64,000 nt of DNA from Idiomarina abyssalis (GTDB taxonomy: Bacteria; Pseudomonadota; Gammaproteobacteria; Enterobacterales; Alteromonadaceae), in the NCBI RefSeq assembly GCF_900116625.1, contig NZ_FPBE01000001.1, positions 992,001 to 1,056,000 of the forward strand, given 5' to 3'. The translations under genes were made by a program, and so were the position numbers. This document shows positions 27,050-36,636 of the stretch, piece by piece (position 1 is the stretch's first letter; each line of letters opens with the position of its first letter). Below the pieces are notes generated by a model, which saw only the letters and a list, made by a program, of their open reading frames with translations, was not told the DNA's origin and did no database searches.

Positions 27050-28692
27050 GCGATGTAAAAACAGTAAACCGCGACTTTAACACCGATATCATCGGCCAAT
27101 TTCCCGGTGGCGTTCATCCGCCGGAACGCAAACAACCGGCCAGCAGCCGTCCAATAAGACGTTTGCCATTGCCAGCAGAGCTCATTTTACCCGTACGTCA
27201 ACACATAGGCCCGTCCGGCAAAGTATTAGTTGAGGTAGGTGACCGTGTTGATAAAGGCCAGCGCCTGACTGAAGCCGGGTTAAGCCAGGGGTTACCGCTG
27301 CATGCTCCAACCTCGGGTATTATTGCGGCCATTGAAGAACGCCCTACGGCCCATGCCTCGGGTCTGCCCGAGCAAGCCATTGTCATTCATCCGGATGGAG
27401 AAGAACGCTGGGGCAACAAACATGCTCTGCCCGACTATCACGATGTTGAAATATCGCGTTTGCTGGAGCTGGTTCAGGAAGCGGGTATTGCCGGTCTGGG
27501 TGGCGCAGGTTTTCCTACTGCGCAGAAACTGGCACAGCAAAAACCCCTTAAGCATTTAATTATTAACGGGGTTGAGTGCGAACCTTATATTGCCGCCGAT
27601 GACCGTCTCATGCAGGAGTACGCAGACGATATTATTGCCGGTACCCGAATTTTACAATACATCACCCGATGTGACTCGGTGTTGTTTGCTATTGAAGACA
27701 ATAAGCCCGAAGCAATAAAAGCCATAGCCGCGGCCATTGATGATGACACGCAAATAAAGCTTAAAGTGGTACCAACCAAGTACCCTTCCGGCGGCGAAAA
27801 ACAACTGATTGAGCTGCTGACAGGCCATCAAGTGCCCAGCGGCAAGTTGCCCATGGACATTGGTTTACTGATGCAAAACGTCGGTACCGCTTATGCCGTT
27901 AAGCGCGCCATTATTCACGGCGAACCTTTACTAGAGCGAGTGGTTACCCTAACCGGCGAGGCATTAGAACAACGCGGTAACGTCTGGGCATTATTAGGTA
28001 CCCCTATTCAACATTTGCTGGATGAATCCGGTTTTAATCCGGAAAAGAAACAACGAATTATTATGGGCGGCCCGATGATGGGGTTCACCTTACCCAGTAC
28101 CGAAGTACCGGTCATTAAAACCACAAACTGCATTTTAGCACCAACCGATCACGAGCTGCCGGCTCCTGGCCCCGAGCTGGCCTGTATTCGTTGTGGTGCC
28201 TGTTCGGACGTCTGCCCCGCAACTTTGCAGCCACAGCAATTGCAGTGGCTGGCCAAAGCGAAAGACTACGACGAACTGGAAAAGCATCATTTATTTGACT
28301 GCATTGAGTGCGGCGCCTGCGCCTATGTTTGTCCCAGCGAAATTCCGCTGGTGCACTATTACCGCAAAGCTAAGGCTGAAGTGCGTAACATTGCCCGTGA
28401 AAAGGCCAAAGCCGAACAGGCTCGGAAGCGCTTTGAAGCTCGCCAGGAAAGGCTGGAGCGCGAAAAGCAGGAACGTTTAGAACGCCATCGCAAAGCCGCC
28501 GAAGAGCGCAAAAAAATGCAGCAGGAAAAAGCCAGTAGACCTGACAGTAAAACTGACAGTGGCGACGAGAAACCAGCTGGGAAATCCGCCGCAGTTGCAG
28601 CCGCTATTGCCCGCGCCAAAGCCAAAAAAGCGGCACAAGCAGCAAAAGACAACGCCGATGAGGACAGCTCAGCCAAAGGAAATGAGTCATGA
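27046..28692 (+). CDS. rnfC: Rnf complex subunit C
   Basis: A 548-residue peripheral subunit that binds NADH and FMN. It has the glycine-rich [16 protein letters not shown], the NADH/FMN domain ([19 protein letters not shown]), and two 4Fe-4S motifs, [13 protein letters not shown] and [15 protein letters not shown]. The C-terminal 130 residues are Ala/Lys/Glu-rich and probably a coiled coil. E. coli RsxC has about 740 residues, and the difference lies in this repetitive tail. ATGA overlaps link it to rnfB and rnfD. Confidence 0.95.
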   Translation: MSDVKTVNRDFNTDIIGQFPGGVHPPERKQPASSRPIRRLPLPAELILPVRQHIGPSGKVLVEVGDRVDKGQRLTEAGLSQGLPLHAPTSGIIAAIEERPTAHASGLPEQAIVIHPDGEERWGNKHALPDYHDVEISRLLELVQEAGIAGLGGAGFPTAQKLAQQKPLKHLIINGVECEPYIAADDRLMQEYADDIIAGTRILQYITRCDSVLFAIEDNKPEAIKAIAAAIDDDTQIKLKVVPTKYPSGGEKQLIELLTGHQVPSGKLPMDIGLLMQNVGTAYAVKRAIIHGEPLLERVVTLTGEALEQRGNVWALLGTPIQHLLDESGFNPEKKQRIIMGGPMMGFTLPSTEVPVIKTTNCILAPTDHELPAPGPELACIRCGACSDVCPATLQPQQLQWLAKAKDYDELEKHHLFDCIECGACAYVCPSEIPLVHYYRKAKAEVRNIAREKAKAEQARKRFEARQERLEREKQERLERHRKAAEERKKMQQEKASRPDSKTDSGDEKPAGKSAAVAAAIARAKAKKAAQAAKDNADEDSSAKGNES

Positions 28693-29741
28693 GTTTCAAA
28701 ATTGCACCATCACCCCACGGGCATAACCAAAGAACCACCAGCGAAATGATGCGCTGGGTCTGCTATGCCTTAGTGCCCGGCGTCTTGCTGCAAAGCTACT
28801 TTTTTGGTCCCGGAGTCTGGTTTCAAATTACACTAGCCGTTGCTACTGCGGTATTAGCCGAAATGGCCTGTACGGTTGCCCGCGAGCGACCGGCGTTTTC
28901 CGCGCTGCGTGACAACACCGCAATAGTCACCGCCATTTTACTGGCCATTAGCATTCCCTCACTTGCGCCCTGGTGGGTCATCGTTATAGGAACCTTATTC
29001 GCCATTGTTGTGGTCAAGCATGTGTATGGTGGCATGGGTCAGAACCTATTTAACCCGGCCATGGCAGGTTATGTGCTGTTGTTAATTTCGTTTCCGGTAC
29101 AAATGACAAACTGGCTACCGGCTTCCACTATTAGCGAGCACTCGCTAACTTTGTGGCAAACACTGCACACCATATTGTTTGAATACACCCCTGCCGGTTA
29201 CAGCGTAGAGCAACTGCGTGCAGGTATTGATGGTGTCACCATGGCAACACCGCTGGATACCATAAAAACAGAACTGACCCGGGGTTATACGCTGACAGAA
29301 ATTTATCAGGGACCAGAGTTCAGTTATTTTGCCGGTGCCGGCTGGCAGTGGATTAATCTGGGCTTTTTAGTCGGTGGCTTACTTTTAATTCAGCAACGCA
29401 TTATCAGCTGGCACATTCCGCTGGGGTTCCTTGCAGGCCTTTGCCTACCGGCTTTTATTGCTCATATTTTTGCGCCCGACCTTATGCCCGGACCTATCGT
29501 GCACGCCTTAAGTGGCGCAACCATGTTAGGTGCTTTCTTTATAGCAACCGACCCGGTATCGGCCGCCACGTCAAACCGGGGCCGCGTGATTTTTGCCTTA
29601 TTGATTGGCTTCATCGTCTTTGTTATTCGCAGTTGGGGCGGCTACCCCGACGCCGTAGCCTTTGCCGTGTTGCTTGCCAATATGTGTGTACCATTAATAG
29701 ACCGGTATACGCGGCCTGTTGTTTACGGCCACGGAGACTGA
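28689..29741 (+). CDS. rnfD: Rnf complex subunit D
   Basis: A 350-residue membrane subunit with about ten helices. It has the NPAMAGYVLLLISFP region (NPAMAGYVLL) and the FMN-attachment motif SGATMLGAFFIATDPVSAA, in which the threonine carries covalent FMN in characterised homologues. It is placed between rnfC and rnfG as in other gammaproteobacteria. The stop lies one base before the rnfG ATG. Confidence 0.95.
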   Translation: MSFKIAPSPHGHNQRTTSEMMRWVCYALVPGVLLQSYFFGPGVWFQITLAVATAVLAEMACTVARERPAFSALRDNTAIVTAILLAISIPSLAPWWVIVIGTLFAIVVVKHVYGGMGQNLFNPAMAGYVLLLISFPVQMTNWLPASTISEHSLTLWQTLHTILFEYTPAGYSVEQLRAGIDGVTMATPLDTIKTELTRGYTLTEIYQGPEFSYFAGAGWQWINLGFLVGGLLLIQQRIISWHIPLGFLAGLCLPAFIAHIFAPDLMPGPIVHALSGATMLGAFFIATDPVSAATSNRGRVIFALLIGFIVFVIRSWGGYPDAVAFAVLLANMCVPLIDRYTRPVVYGHGD

Positions 29742-29742
29742 T

Positions 29743-30384
29743 ATGACCTTTAACAGTATGCAGAAAAATGGTTTATTACTGGCCGCTTTTGCGGTCATTG
29801 CTACCGCTTTAATTATTGGTGTGCAACTGCTGACAGAAGACAAAATCGCCAGACAACAGCAGCAGCAAGTGCTTCGCACACTGAATCAGTTGATACCGCC
29901 GGCACTGCACGACAACGACTTATACCAATCCTGTCGATTACTACAGGATCCGGCTCTGGGCAGTACTAAGCCGCAGCCGTTGTATCGCGCATGGGTTAAC
30001 GATGAGCCCACTGCTTTAGCGGCTGAAATTGTAGCTCCAGACGGCTACTCCGGCGCTATCCGTTTGCTGCTGGCTATTCAACCCAATGGCGAAGTTTTAG
30101 GTGTAAGAACCTTGCGCCATCAGGAAACCCCGGGGTTAGGCGATAAAATTGAAATTCAGAAAAGTGACTGGATAAAGAGCTTTGCTGAGAAGCGTGTTCG
30201 CGGTGAAGATGATAACCGCTGGGCTGTTCAGCGCGACGGCGGCATGTTTGATCAGTTCACCGGCGCGACCATCACCCCCCGGGCTGTGGTCTCTGCCGTA
30301 AAACGTGCGACATTAAAGCTTCAGCAGCAAGCAGACGTTCTGTTTAACGCCGACTTACCACATTGTCAGGAGGCTCAGGAATGA
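29743..30384 (+). CDS. rnfG: Rnf complex subunit G
   Basis: A 213-residue subunit with one N-terminal helix and a periplasmic domain bearing covalent FMN. The attachment site is [12 protein letters not shown], where the second threonine is modified. [11 protein letters not shown] is also typical. I set the start at ATG 29743, which has GGAG 6 nt upstream and lies immediately after the rnfD stop. The longer frame begins inside rnfD without a ribosome site. Confidence 0.94.
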   Translation: MTFNSMQKNGLLLAAFAVIATALIIGVQLLTEDKIARQQQQQVLRTLNQLIPPALHDNDLYQSCRLLQDPALGSTKPQPLYRAWVNDEPTALAAEIVAPDGYSGAIRLLLAIQPNGEVLGVRTLRHQETPGLGDKIEIQKSDWIKSFAEKRVRGEDDNRWAVQRDGGMFDQFTGATITPRAVVSAVKRATLKLQQQADVLFNADLPHCQEAQE

Positions 30385-31061
30385 ACGAATACAAAAACCT
30401 GACCAAGCAAGGCCTGTGGGAAAACAATCCCGCATTAGTGCAGCTTTTAGGCTTGTGTCCACTATTAGCAGTGACTGCCTCAGTCACCAACGCCATGGGC
30501 CTGGGTCTGGCGACCTTGTTCGTACTGGTTGGTTCAAACATCACCGTGTCTCTGGTGCGTGAATTTATCCCTTCGGAAATCCGCATACCCGTTTTTGTCA
30601 TGGTCATTGCCACCTTCGTAACCATTATTCAACTGCTCATGAACGCCTATGTGTTCCAGCTTTATCAGTCGCTGGGTATCTTCATTCCGCTCATTGTGAC
30701 TAACTGCGCCATTATTGGCCGCGCCGAAGCTTATGCCTCTAAAAACCCCTGGCAACGCGCAGCATTCGATGGGCTGGCAATGGGTGTTGGCTTTGCATTG
30801 GTACTGATAGTACTGGGCGCTATGCGAGAAATTATTGGTAACGGCACCCTGTTTGATGGCGCAGAATTGCTGCTGGGTGAGTGGGCAGCACAATTGCGAA
30901 TTGAGCTCTTTACCGTTAATTACCCTTTATTACTGGCTATATTACCGCCAGGAGCCTTTATTGGCATGGGCTTTATCATTGCCCTGAAAAACAAGATTGA
31001 CGCTGTGCGGAGTGCCCGTGCCGAGAAGAAAACCGTTACCCGGGCACGGGTCACGGCCTAA
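30381..31061 (+). CDS. rnfE: Rnf complex subunit E
   Basis: A 226-residue membrane subunit, paralogous to RnfA. The start [20 protein letters not shown] matches E. coli RsxE ([20 protein letters not shown]). The signature is [20 protein letters not shown] and [14 protein letters not shown] chose ATG 30381, which overlaps the rnfG stop (ATGA) and has AGGAGG 7 nt upstream, over the longer frame starting at 30363. Confidence 0.95.
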   Translation: MNEYKNLTKQGLWENNPALVQLLGLCPLLAVTASVTNAMGLGLATLFVLVGSNITVSLVREFIPSEIRIPVFVMVIATFVTIIQLLMNAYVFQLYQSLGIFIPLIVTNCAIIGRAEAYASKNPWQRAAFDGLAMGVGFALVLIVLGAMREIIGNGTLFDGAELLLGEWAAQLRIELFTVNYPLLLAILPPGAFIGMGFIIALKNKIDAVRSARAEKKTVTRARVTA

Positions 31062-31090
31062 TAAAAAAACACAAATAAAAACGAACTCTT

Positions 31091-31726
31091 ATGAATAAAA
31101 ACAAGCGCTACGAAATTTTGAGTCGGCTGCGGGACAATAACCCGAACCCAACAACTGAACTGGAATATGACTCCCCTTTTCAGCTGTTAATTGCAGTCTT
31201 GTTGTCCGCCCAGGCAACCGACGTGGGTGTGAATAAAGCCACCCGTAAACTATTCCCTGCCGCACCTACCGCTGAAGCCATGCTGGCCCTGGGAGTAGAT
31301 GGAATAAAAGAATACATAAAGACCATTGGTTTGTTTAACTCCAAAGCCGAAAACGCTTACAAAACCTGCAAAATTCTGGTGGAAGAATACGGTGGCAAAG
31401 TACCGGAAGACCGGGCCGCGCTGGAAGCTCTTCCGGGTGTTGGCCGAAAAACGGCAAACGTGGTTTTAAATACGGCTTTTGGCTGGCCCACTATCGCAGT
31501 CGACACGCATATATTTCGGGTGTCTAACCGCACCAAACTGGCCCCCGGTAAAAACGTTAAAGAAGTGGAAGAAAAACTGATAAAAGTGGTGCCGGCTGAG
31601 TTTAAAGTAGACGTGCACCATTGGTTAATCTTGCACGGGCGTTATACCTGCATAGCCCGTAAACCAAGGTGTGGTTCCTGCGTCATAGAAGACTTGTGCG
31701 AATTTAAAGAAAAGACCAGTGACTGA
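31091..31726 (+). CDS. nth: Endonuclease III
   Basis: A 211-residue DNA glycosylase/AP lyase that removes oxidised pyrimidines. The helix-hairpin-helix LPGVGRKTANVVLN holds the catalytic lysine, and TIAVDTHIFRVSNR holds the catalytic aspartate. The 4Fe-4S loop C-X6-C-X2-C-X5-C is CIARKPRCGSCVIEDLC. It is the last gene of the rnf operon, as in E. coli, 29 bp after rnfE. Redox and DNA repair genes thus share a transcript. Confidence 0.97.
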   Translation: MNKNKRYEILSRLRDNNPNPTTELEYDSPFQLLIAVLLSAQATDVGVNKATRKLFPAAPTAEAMLALGVDGIKEYIKTIGLFNSKAENAYKTCKILVEEYGGKVPEDRAALEALPGVGRKTANVVLNTAFGWPTIAVDTHIFRVSNRTKLAPGKNVKEVEEKLIKVVPAEFKVDVHHWLILHGRYTCIARKPRCGSCVIEDLCEFKEKTSD

Positions 31727-31731
31727 GCCTT

Positions 31732-32628
31732 TTACAGCTCAATCATGGGTGGTTTGCTTAACTGCACAATAACACGGCGGTTGATCTGACGGTTTAACTC
31801 GTTGTCATTCGATTTAATCGGCCGGTCTTCACCGTGAGCAACGGTTTTAATACGCTCCGCATCTATACCCCGTTCGACGAAAAACTGCTGAATTTCTTTC
31901 GCCCGCTCCTCAGTTAATTCTTTGTTCGGGCCTCGCGCGCCAAGCGAATCGGTATAAGCGTCGACTAAAACCAGTTCCAAATCGTTATCCACCTGCAGGT
32001 AGTCACTAATTTGTTTTAGCTTACGCTGCGACGCAACAGTCAGCTTTTCGCTTTCGGCTTCGTGGTTCAGCACCGTATACGCAATGTCGTCAAAACTGAA
32101 CGGTAATAACGCATTAACACAGCTCATGAAGTCATCGTAAGCACGGCGGAAGTTCACTGAAGAAATAGAGACAGCAACTTCATCGCGGCTGTTATACCAG
32201 TCGTTGTAAAAGAATGTCGGGTAACGCCCTTTTTCCAGCTCGCTCAATAAGGTCCAGGCCAGTTGCTTCTGCAGCTCGCCATCAAACTGCTTATAGAGCT
32301 TCATGTCGCCAATACGGTAACTGGACTCGCCTGGCTGCCAGCGCGGCGGAACGGACTCAATGGCAGACACACCATAGCTGTCCGGTAACTTGCGCATTTC
32401 CATTTTCATACGTAAGTTGAGCTCTTTACTCGCCTCGCTTTGAAAGCGCACCTTACCGTAACGGGGAATCTCATGCTCCATTTCACAGGCTAAACGGTTC
32501 TCTTCGCTTACCTGCCACGCGGAGTTATCCAGGTTTGCACTGTAGTGCCTGACTGAGTTTGCCTGCGCCTGCCCAATTGATAGCAGCACAGAAGCTGAAA
32601 CAGCAGTCAACATCGGCCAATTTTTCAT
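31732..32628 (-). CDS. motY: Sodium-driven flagellar motor protein MotY-like (OmpA domain)
   Basis: A 298-residue exported protein with a signal peptide of about 23 residues. The N-terminal half resembles the MotY stator-binding domain (ACEMEHEIPRYGKVRF). The C-terminal OmpA-like peptidoglycan-binding domain has LVDAYTDSLGARGPNKELTE and GEDRPIKSNDNELNRQINRR. In Vibrio, MotY forms the T ring of the polar flagellar motor and lies beside rnt; the same divergent arrangement is seen here. I set the ATG at 32628, where an AGGGGCG site precedes and the signal peptide is in register. The longer frame adds 15 charged residues in front of it. Confidence 0.87.
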   Translation of the reverse strand: MKNWPMLTAVSASVLLSIGQAQANSVRHYSANLDNSAWQVSEENRLACEMEHEIPRYGKVRFQSEASKELNLRMKMEMRKLPDSYGVSAIESVPPRWQPGESSYRIGDMKLYKQFDGELQKQLAWTLLSELEKGRYPTFFYNDWYNSRDEVAVSISSVNFRRAYDDFMSCVNALLPFSFDDIAYTVLNHEAESEKLTVASQRKLKQISDYLQVDNDLELVLVDAYTDSLGARGPNKELTEERAKEIQQFFVERGIDAERIKTVAHGEDRPIKSNDNELNRQINRRVIVQLSKPPMIEL

Positions 32629-32756
32629 AAGCGCCCCTGATTTATTTCTGATACGTCTGTTATCGGCACGCATTGCTGTTGCTTTAGTATTTCTGCAAGC
32701 AGAGCGTGATGATCTTTGGCATAATGGCGTTATCTTTAAGACACTACGGAAATTCT

Positions 32757-33404
32757 ATGTCAGACAGCTCTAACTCGCTTATGAAGCAACGCTTTCGCGG
32801 ATACATGCCCGTCGTGGTCGATGTCGAAACAGCGGGGTTTAACGCAAAAACCGATGCGTTACTGGAAATAGCTGCCGTCTTGCTGGATTTCGATGACAAT
32901 GGTCTGTTAAAGCCCGTGGACTCTGTTCATTACCATGTACAGCCTTTCGAAGGCGCCAATATTGAACAGGCAGCTATCGACTTTAACGGCATTGATCCGC
33001 ACTGCCCATTACGCGGCGCGGTAGAGGAAGGTGAAGCCCTGCGTGAGCTTTTCAAACCCATTCGTAAAGCGCAGAAAGCCGCGGGTTGTCAGCGTTCAGT
33101 TTTAGTCGGACACAACTCAAACTTTGATCACGGTTTTGTTATGGCCGCCGCCGAACGTGCTAGTTTAAAACGTAACCCGTTTCACCCTTTTGTCAGTTTT
33201 GATACCACGTCGCTTGCGGCAATGACCTTAGGGCAAACCGTACTGATTAAAGCATGTCAGGCAGCCGGTATTGAGTTTGACAGCAAACAAGCACACTCAG
33301 CCCTATACGATACCGAACGCACCGCAGAGCTCTACTGCTGGATGATTAACCGCTGGAAAGAACTCGGTGGCTGGCCACCTGAGTCTCGTCAGGACAAAAG
33401 TTAA
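32757..33404 (+). CDS. rnt: Ribonuclease T
   Basis: A 215-residue 3'-5' exoribonuclease that trims tRNA ends and other stable RNAs. DEDD exonuclease motifs are present: [10 protein letters not shown], then [11 protein letters not shown], then [13 protein letters not shown]. It opens [20 protein letters not shown], close to E. coli RNase T. ATG 32757 has a GGAA site; the longer frame begins in the divergent promoter region. It ends at a shared bidirectional terminator (33429-33456). Confidence 0.95.
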   Translation: MSDSSNSLMKQRFRGYMPVVVDVETAGFNAKTDALLEIAAVLLDFDDNGLLKPVDSVHYHVQPFEGANIEQAAIDFNGIDPHCPLRGAVEEGEALRELFKPIRKAQKAAGCQRSVLVGHNSNFDHGFVMAAAERASLKRNPFHPFVSFDTTSLAAMTLGQTVLIKACQAAGIEFDSKQAHSALYDTERTAELYCWMINRWKELGGWPPESRQDKS

Positions 33405-33428
33405 TCCGAGTACAAATTTCAGACATAA

Positions 33429-33456
33429 AAAAAGCCGCTCAAACGAGCGGCTTTTT
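33429..33456. terminator. Bidirectional intrinsic terminator between rnt and the peroxiredoxin gene
   Basis: AAAAAGCCGCTC / GAGCGGCTTTTT with a 4-nt AAAC loop. The GC stem is flanked by A-run and T-run, so it ends both converging transcripts. Confidence 0.92.
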
Positions 33457-33471
33457 CGATTCAGTAAACGC

Positions 33472-34077
33472 TTACAGTTTGTCAGCGTTTTTAGACAGGT
33501 AAGAAGCAACGCCTTCTGCGTTTTCTTTCATGCCTTCTTTACCTTCTTCCCAGCCTGCTGGGCAAACTTCGCCGTGTTTCTGGTGGAAGTTCAGTGCGTC
33601 AACCATACGCAGCATCTCGTCGATGTTACGGCCTAATGGCAAGTCGTTAACGACCTGGTGACGAACCATACCGTCTTCATCAATTAAGAATGAACCACGG
33701 AATGCAACACCAGCTTCTGGGTGTTCTACGTCGTACGCTTTACAAATGCTGTGACGAACGTCAGCAACCAATGGGTATTTCACCTGACCGATACCACCAG
33801 CGTCAGTTGACGTGTTACGCCATGCACTGTGAGTAAACTGAGAGTCAATTGAAACACCAATAACTTCTACGCCACGCTTTTTGAATTCGTCTAAACGCTT
33901 ATCAAATGCGATTAGCTCAGAAGGACATACGAAAGTGAAGTCCAACGGGTAGAAGAAAACAACAGCTTTTTTGCCTTTGATAGCGTCTGACAGTTTAAAA
34001 TCTTCAACAATTTCACCTGAACCCAATACTGCTGCTGCAGTAAAATCAGGTGCTTTACGACCTACTAATACAGACAT
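33472..34077 (-). CDS. 2-Cys peroxiredoxin (AhpC/Prx1 type)
   Basis: A 201-residue thiol peroxidase that reduces hydrogen peroxide and organic peroxides. The peroxidatic cysteine is in FYPLDFTFVCPSEL and the resolving cysteine in GEVCPAGWEEG. The C-terminal YF-containing tail is replaced by VASYLSKNADKL. The ATG at 34077 has GGAGAG upstream and gives MSVLVGRKAPDFTA; the longer frame begins at 34155 without similarity. It lies downstream of grxD on the same strand and beside sodB, forming a small oxidative-stress neighbourhood. AhpF is not in the window, so the reductant is not evident. Confidence 0.93.
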   Translation of the reverse strand: MSVLVGRKAPDFTAAAVLGSGEIVEDFKLSDAIKGKKAVVFFYPLDFTFVCPSELIAFDKRLDEFKKRGVEVIGVSIDSQFTHSAWRNTSTDAGGIGQVKYPLVADVRHSICKAYDVEHPEAGVAFRGSFLIDEDGMVRHQVVNDLPLGRNIDEMLRMVDALNFHQKHGEVCPAGWEEGKEGMKENAEGVASYLSKNADKL

Positions 34078-34196
34078 CGATTCTCTCCATTTAATGTTGA
34101 GTGTTAAAGCTTCACCGGTAGTGATGGGGATGCCTGGATAAAAAAACAAGGGCATCCGTCAATTTCACTACAGATTGTCTACTGTTTGCTTAAACT

Positions 34197-34272
34197 TTAT
34201 TCAGCCGAAGGCTGCTTATTCCGCTGAAGGCTCTTTATTCAGCTGAAGGCTCTTTACTCAGCTGAAGGCTCT
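34197..34272. repeat. Four tandem 19-bp repeats at the 3' end of grxD
   Basis: Four units of TTATTCAGCTGAAGGCTCT or close variants begin at 34197, 34216, 34235 and 34254. The rightmost unit is the last codons of grxD (GluProSerAlaGlu and stop, read leftward). The others repeat those codons, including the stop, in shifted frames. The copies differ at one to five positions. Slipped-strand duplication is the likely origin. Confidence 0.9.
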
Positions 34273-34592
34273 GGATGCCGCTCAGCAACCTCAGAAACCA
34301 ACTCTTGCAGCTCGCCGTTCTGGAACATTTCCATAATAATATCACAACCGCCGACCAATTCACCTTCAACCCACAGCTGCGGGAAGGTTGGCCAGTTTGC
34401 GTATTTAGGCAATTCTGCACGAATATCCGGATTTTGCAGGATATCGACGTAAGCAAACGCCTGGCCACAGCCCATTAAGGCCTGTGATGCTTGTGAAGAG
34501 AAACCACAGCTAGGCAACTTCGGAGAGCCTTTCATGTATAACAGGATTGGGTTTTCTTCGATTTGCTGCTTAATTCTGTCAACCGTTTCCAT
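34254..34592 (-). CDS. grxD: Monothiol glutaredoxin (Grx4 type)
   Basis: A 112-residue CGFS glutaredoxin. It has PILLYMKGSPKLPSCGFSSQ, with the active site CGFS and the preceding KGSP loop, then WPTFPQLWVEGELVGGCDII. CGFS glutaredoxins carry 2Fe-2S clusters with glutathione and pass them to other proteins. The C-terminal tail EPSAE is the founding copy of a 19-bp tandem repeat. It lies 176 bp upstream of the peroxiredoxin gene, on the same strand. Confidence 0.94.
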   Translation of the reverse strand: METVDRIKQQIEENPILLYMKGSPKLPSCGFSSQASQALMGCGQAFAYVDILQNPDIRAELPKYANWPTFPQLWVEGELVGGCDIIMEMFQNGELQELVSEVAERHPEPSAE

Positions 34593-34680
34593 AACACCTC
34601 TGCTTAATATAATGGTTGATTAAAACACTCAGGTATTTTAACACAGCCTATAAAGTTTTGTCCTAAATTGAAAGATTTCC

Positions 34681-34709
34681 TTGAAAAGCAAACCAGTCAG
34701 CCCTATATA
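34681..34709 (+). promoter_or_regulatory. Promoter of sodB
   Basis: TTGAAA (34681-34686) and TATATA (34704-34709), 17 bp apart. The 5' leader then carries the inverted repeat GCACG-CATTAA-CGTGC at about 34737-34752, which could fold in the mRNA. Confidence 0.6.
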
Positions 34710-34796
34710 TCGTAAGGTATAACAAGAAAAGAACTTGCACGCATTAACGTGCGAGTCGCAAATTTGCACTCAAAAAAGAACTACGGAGAGAAAATT

Positions 34797-35378
34797 ATGG
34801 CATTTGAACTACCGGCTCTTCCATACGAGAAAAACGCTCTGGAACCACATATTTCAGAAGAAACTCTGGAATACCACTACGGTAAGCACCACGCTACATA
34901 CGTGAGCAAGCTGAACGACGCCGTTAAAGGTACCGACCTTGAGAGCAAATCTCTGGAAGACATCATCAAGTCTGAAAAAGGCGGACTGTTCAACAACGCC
35001 GCACAGGTATGGAACCACACTTTCTACTGGAACTGCCTAAGCCCGAACGGCGGCGGTGAACCAACTGGCGCAGTAGCAGAAGCTATCAACGCAAAATTTG
35101 GCTCTTTCGAGAAATTCAAAGAAGAGTTCAACGCAAGCGCTGCTGGTAACTTTGGTTCTGGCTGGACTTGGTTAGTGAAAAAATCTGACGGTTCTGTCGA
35201 TTTACTGAACACAGACGATGCAGACACTCCTGTCGCGCACGATGGCGTAGAAGCTCTGCTGACCGTTGATGTTTGGGAACACGCTTACTACATCGACTAC
35301 CGTAACTCTCGTCCTAACTACTTAGAAGCTTTCTGGAAGCTGGTAAACTGGGACTTCGTTAACAAGAACTTTGCTTAA
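34797..35378 (+). CDS. sodB: Superoxide dismutase (iron type)
   Basis: A 193-residue cytoplasmic superoxide dismutase. Metal ligands are in [10 protein letters not shown] (His), [16 protein letters not shown] (His) and [17 protein letters not shown] (Asp and His). [14 protein letters not shown] is typical of the iron form. The ATG at 34797 has GGAGAG upstream; the longer frame starts at 34749 with no similarity. A strong promoter precedes it and an intrinsic terminator follows. Control by Fur and a small RNA, as in E. coli, is possible but not visible here. Confidence 0.96.
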   Translation: MAFELPALPYEKNALEPHISEETLEYHYGKHHATYVSKLNDAVKGTDLESKSLEDIIKSEKGGLFNNAAQVWNHTFYWNCLSPNGGGEPTGAVAEAINAKFGSFEKFKEEFNASAAGNFGSGWTWLVKKSDGSVDLLNTDDADTPVAHDGVEALLTVDVWEHAYYIDYRNSRPNYLEAFWKLVNWDFVNKNFA

Positions 35379-35397
35379 AGCAAATTTGTGAATGATT

Positions 35398-35426
35398 AAA
35401 AAAGGCGCCGTTTGGCGCCTTTTTTT
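35398..35426 (+). terminator. Intrinsic terminator of sodB
   Basis: AAAAAAGGCGCC / GGCGCCTTTTTTT with a 4-nt GTTT loop. Stem of six GC pairs plus A-T pairs and a seven-T tail. May also serve the convergent lipoprotein gene. Confidence 0.92.
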
Positions 35427-35434
35427 AGCTTTTA

Positions 35435-35941
35435 TCAATTAATGTCTCGAACAAGGCGCACTGTATTACCAGCGTTTTTGGGAGCTTCCCGAGCCGCACC
35501 TATTTCGAAGTCTACTACTATTGCTTTTTCGCCTCTTTCTTCAGATGTCCAAAAAAATGGATAGGTTGGATTACCAAACAAAGGTGACATTGGTATAGAA
35601 AGTCTTTCAACTATCTTAGTACCTTGAGACTTACAATTACTATCCAGAATAGTCATCAATTCTTTTTCCGTAGGCACCCGCCAGTCTGTATAGCCTTGTA
35701 TTTGACTGTTTTCGGCTTTAGACATTGCTCCTTCCCAGCCAACCCAACGATTTCCACCAGATAAAGTCTCATAAAAATGATCGTTAGTTACCCACATTAA
35801 ATTCGTTTCTGTGTCGGTAATAGTTCCGTCTTGGTTATCTACTAAAGAGGGTTGGCAGTCCAGCTCACTAACTTTTGAGGTAGAGGCGCACGCCGAAACA
35901 AAAAGAGATACAAGGGTTACAATTAAAATTTTAAACTTCAT
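35435..35941 (-). CDS. DUF1566 lipoprotein
   Basis: A 168-residue lipoprotein. The signal peptide ends at a lipobox (VSAC, cysteine about residue 18). The mature part has the DUF1566 pattern: DGTITDTETNLMWV, then GYTDWRVPTEKELMTILD and FFWTSEE. These domains are C-type-lectin-like in fold and often bind or decorate surfaces; function is unknown. Base composition is clearly more AT-rich than that of sodB or the hydrolase on the other side. It is followed leftward by the shared terminator with sodB. Confidence 0.82.
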   Translation of the reverse strand: MKFKILIVTLVSLFVSACASTSKVSELDCQPSLVDNQDGTITDTETNLMWVTNDHFYETLSGGNRWVGWEGAMSKAENSQIQGYTDWRVPTEKELMTILDSNCKSQGTKIVERLSIPMSPLFGNPTYPFFWTSEERGEKAIVVDFEIGAAREAPKNAGNTVRLVRDIN

Positions 35942-36017
35942 TTTTTTCCTTTAACAGTTTCGTTTATATTAAAAACTTACCGGCCATATGGACGATTAGA
36001 TTCATCGACACCTATAG

Positions 36018-36491
36018 CTACTTAGCTATAAATGTAAAATCTCTAATATCACCTTTACTATTGGCTCGTAACAAATAGTCAGAATGCAAACTGCCGGTAT
36101 TTTCATAAAACCGAATTCTGTAACCACCGTTCCGATCACTGGAAACTCTATACTTGCTACTTACTTTTTTCTCAATGAGCTGCTTATCTATTTTGCCTTC
36201 TACTATTTTTCCCGACCCTATAATATAAGTAAGCTTATTTTCGGATAAATCATCGAAAGTAAGGATAGCGAATCTGTTATTGGTTGAAGTCGATTCGAGA
36301 GATTCTGAGTTTAGGTTGAACTTAGCCAATTGCTCTTCAATTGCTTTTTTTGCTTTTGAATTGCCGTCAGAGTAGTAAAAGCCATTGGTTTTAACTAAAG
36401 ATTCGAACTCAGCTTCTGGATTTTGAAAGATAGAGGCACAGCCTGACACCCCCACAATGGCTAAAGTCATTAGCCCCCACTTATTAAACAT
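36018..36491 (-). CDS. Uncharacterised lipoprotein
   Basis: A 157-residue lipoprotein: short signal peptide with lipobox VSGC (cysteine at about residue 18), then a hydrophilic domain with many Lys, Ser and Asn. I do not recognise the family. The gene is AT-rich and lies upstream of the DUF1566 lipoprotein on the same strand, 76 bp apart. The two may be a joint acquisition (inference). Confidence 0.65.
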   Translation of the reverse strand: MFNKWGLMTLAIVGVSGCASIFQNPEAEFESLVKTNGFYYSDGNSKAKKAIEEQLAKFNLNSESLESTSTNNRFAILTFDDLSENKLTYIIGSGKIVEGKIDKQLIEKKVSSKYRVSSDRNGGYRIRFYENTGSLHSDYLLRANSKGDIRDFTFIAK

Positions 36492-36636
36492 CAGTCACCT
36501 ATTTTTGTTGTAATAACCCCATTAAGATTACTACATTAGTTTACCTGATTTGCCGGCTCAAAACCGGTGGAAATTCATTTTTTTATCCTATATGACATGA
36601 TCTTGATAACCCTCTTCGTTATTATTTTAAGGTCAC

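Noticed and set aside
34197-34272. The 19-bp repeats as a CRISPR array
   Set aside because: Units are contiguous with no spacers, too short, and clearly derive from the grxD 3' end.
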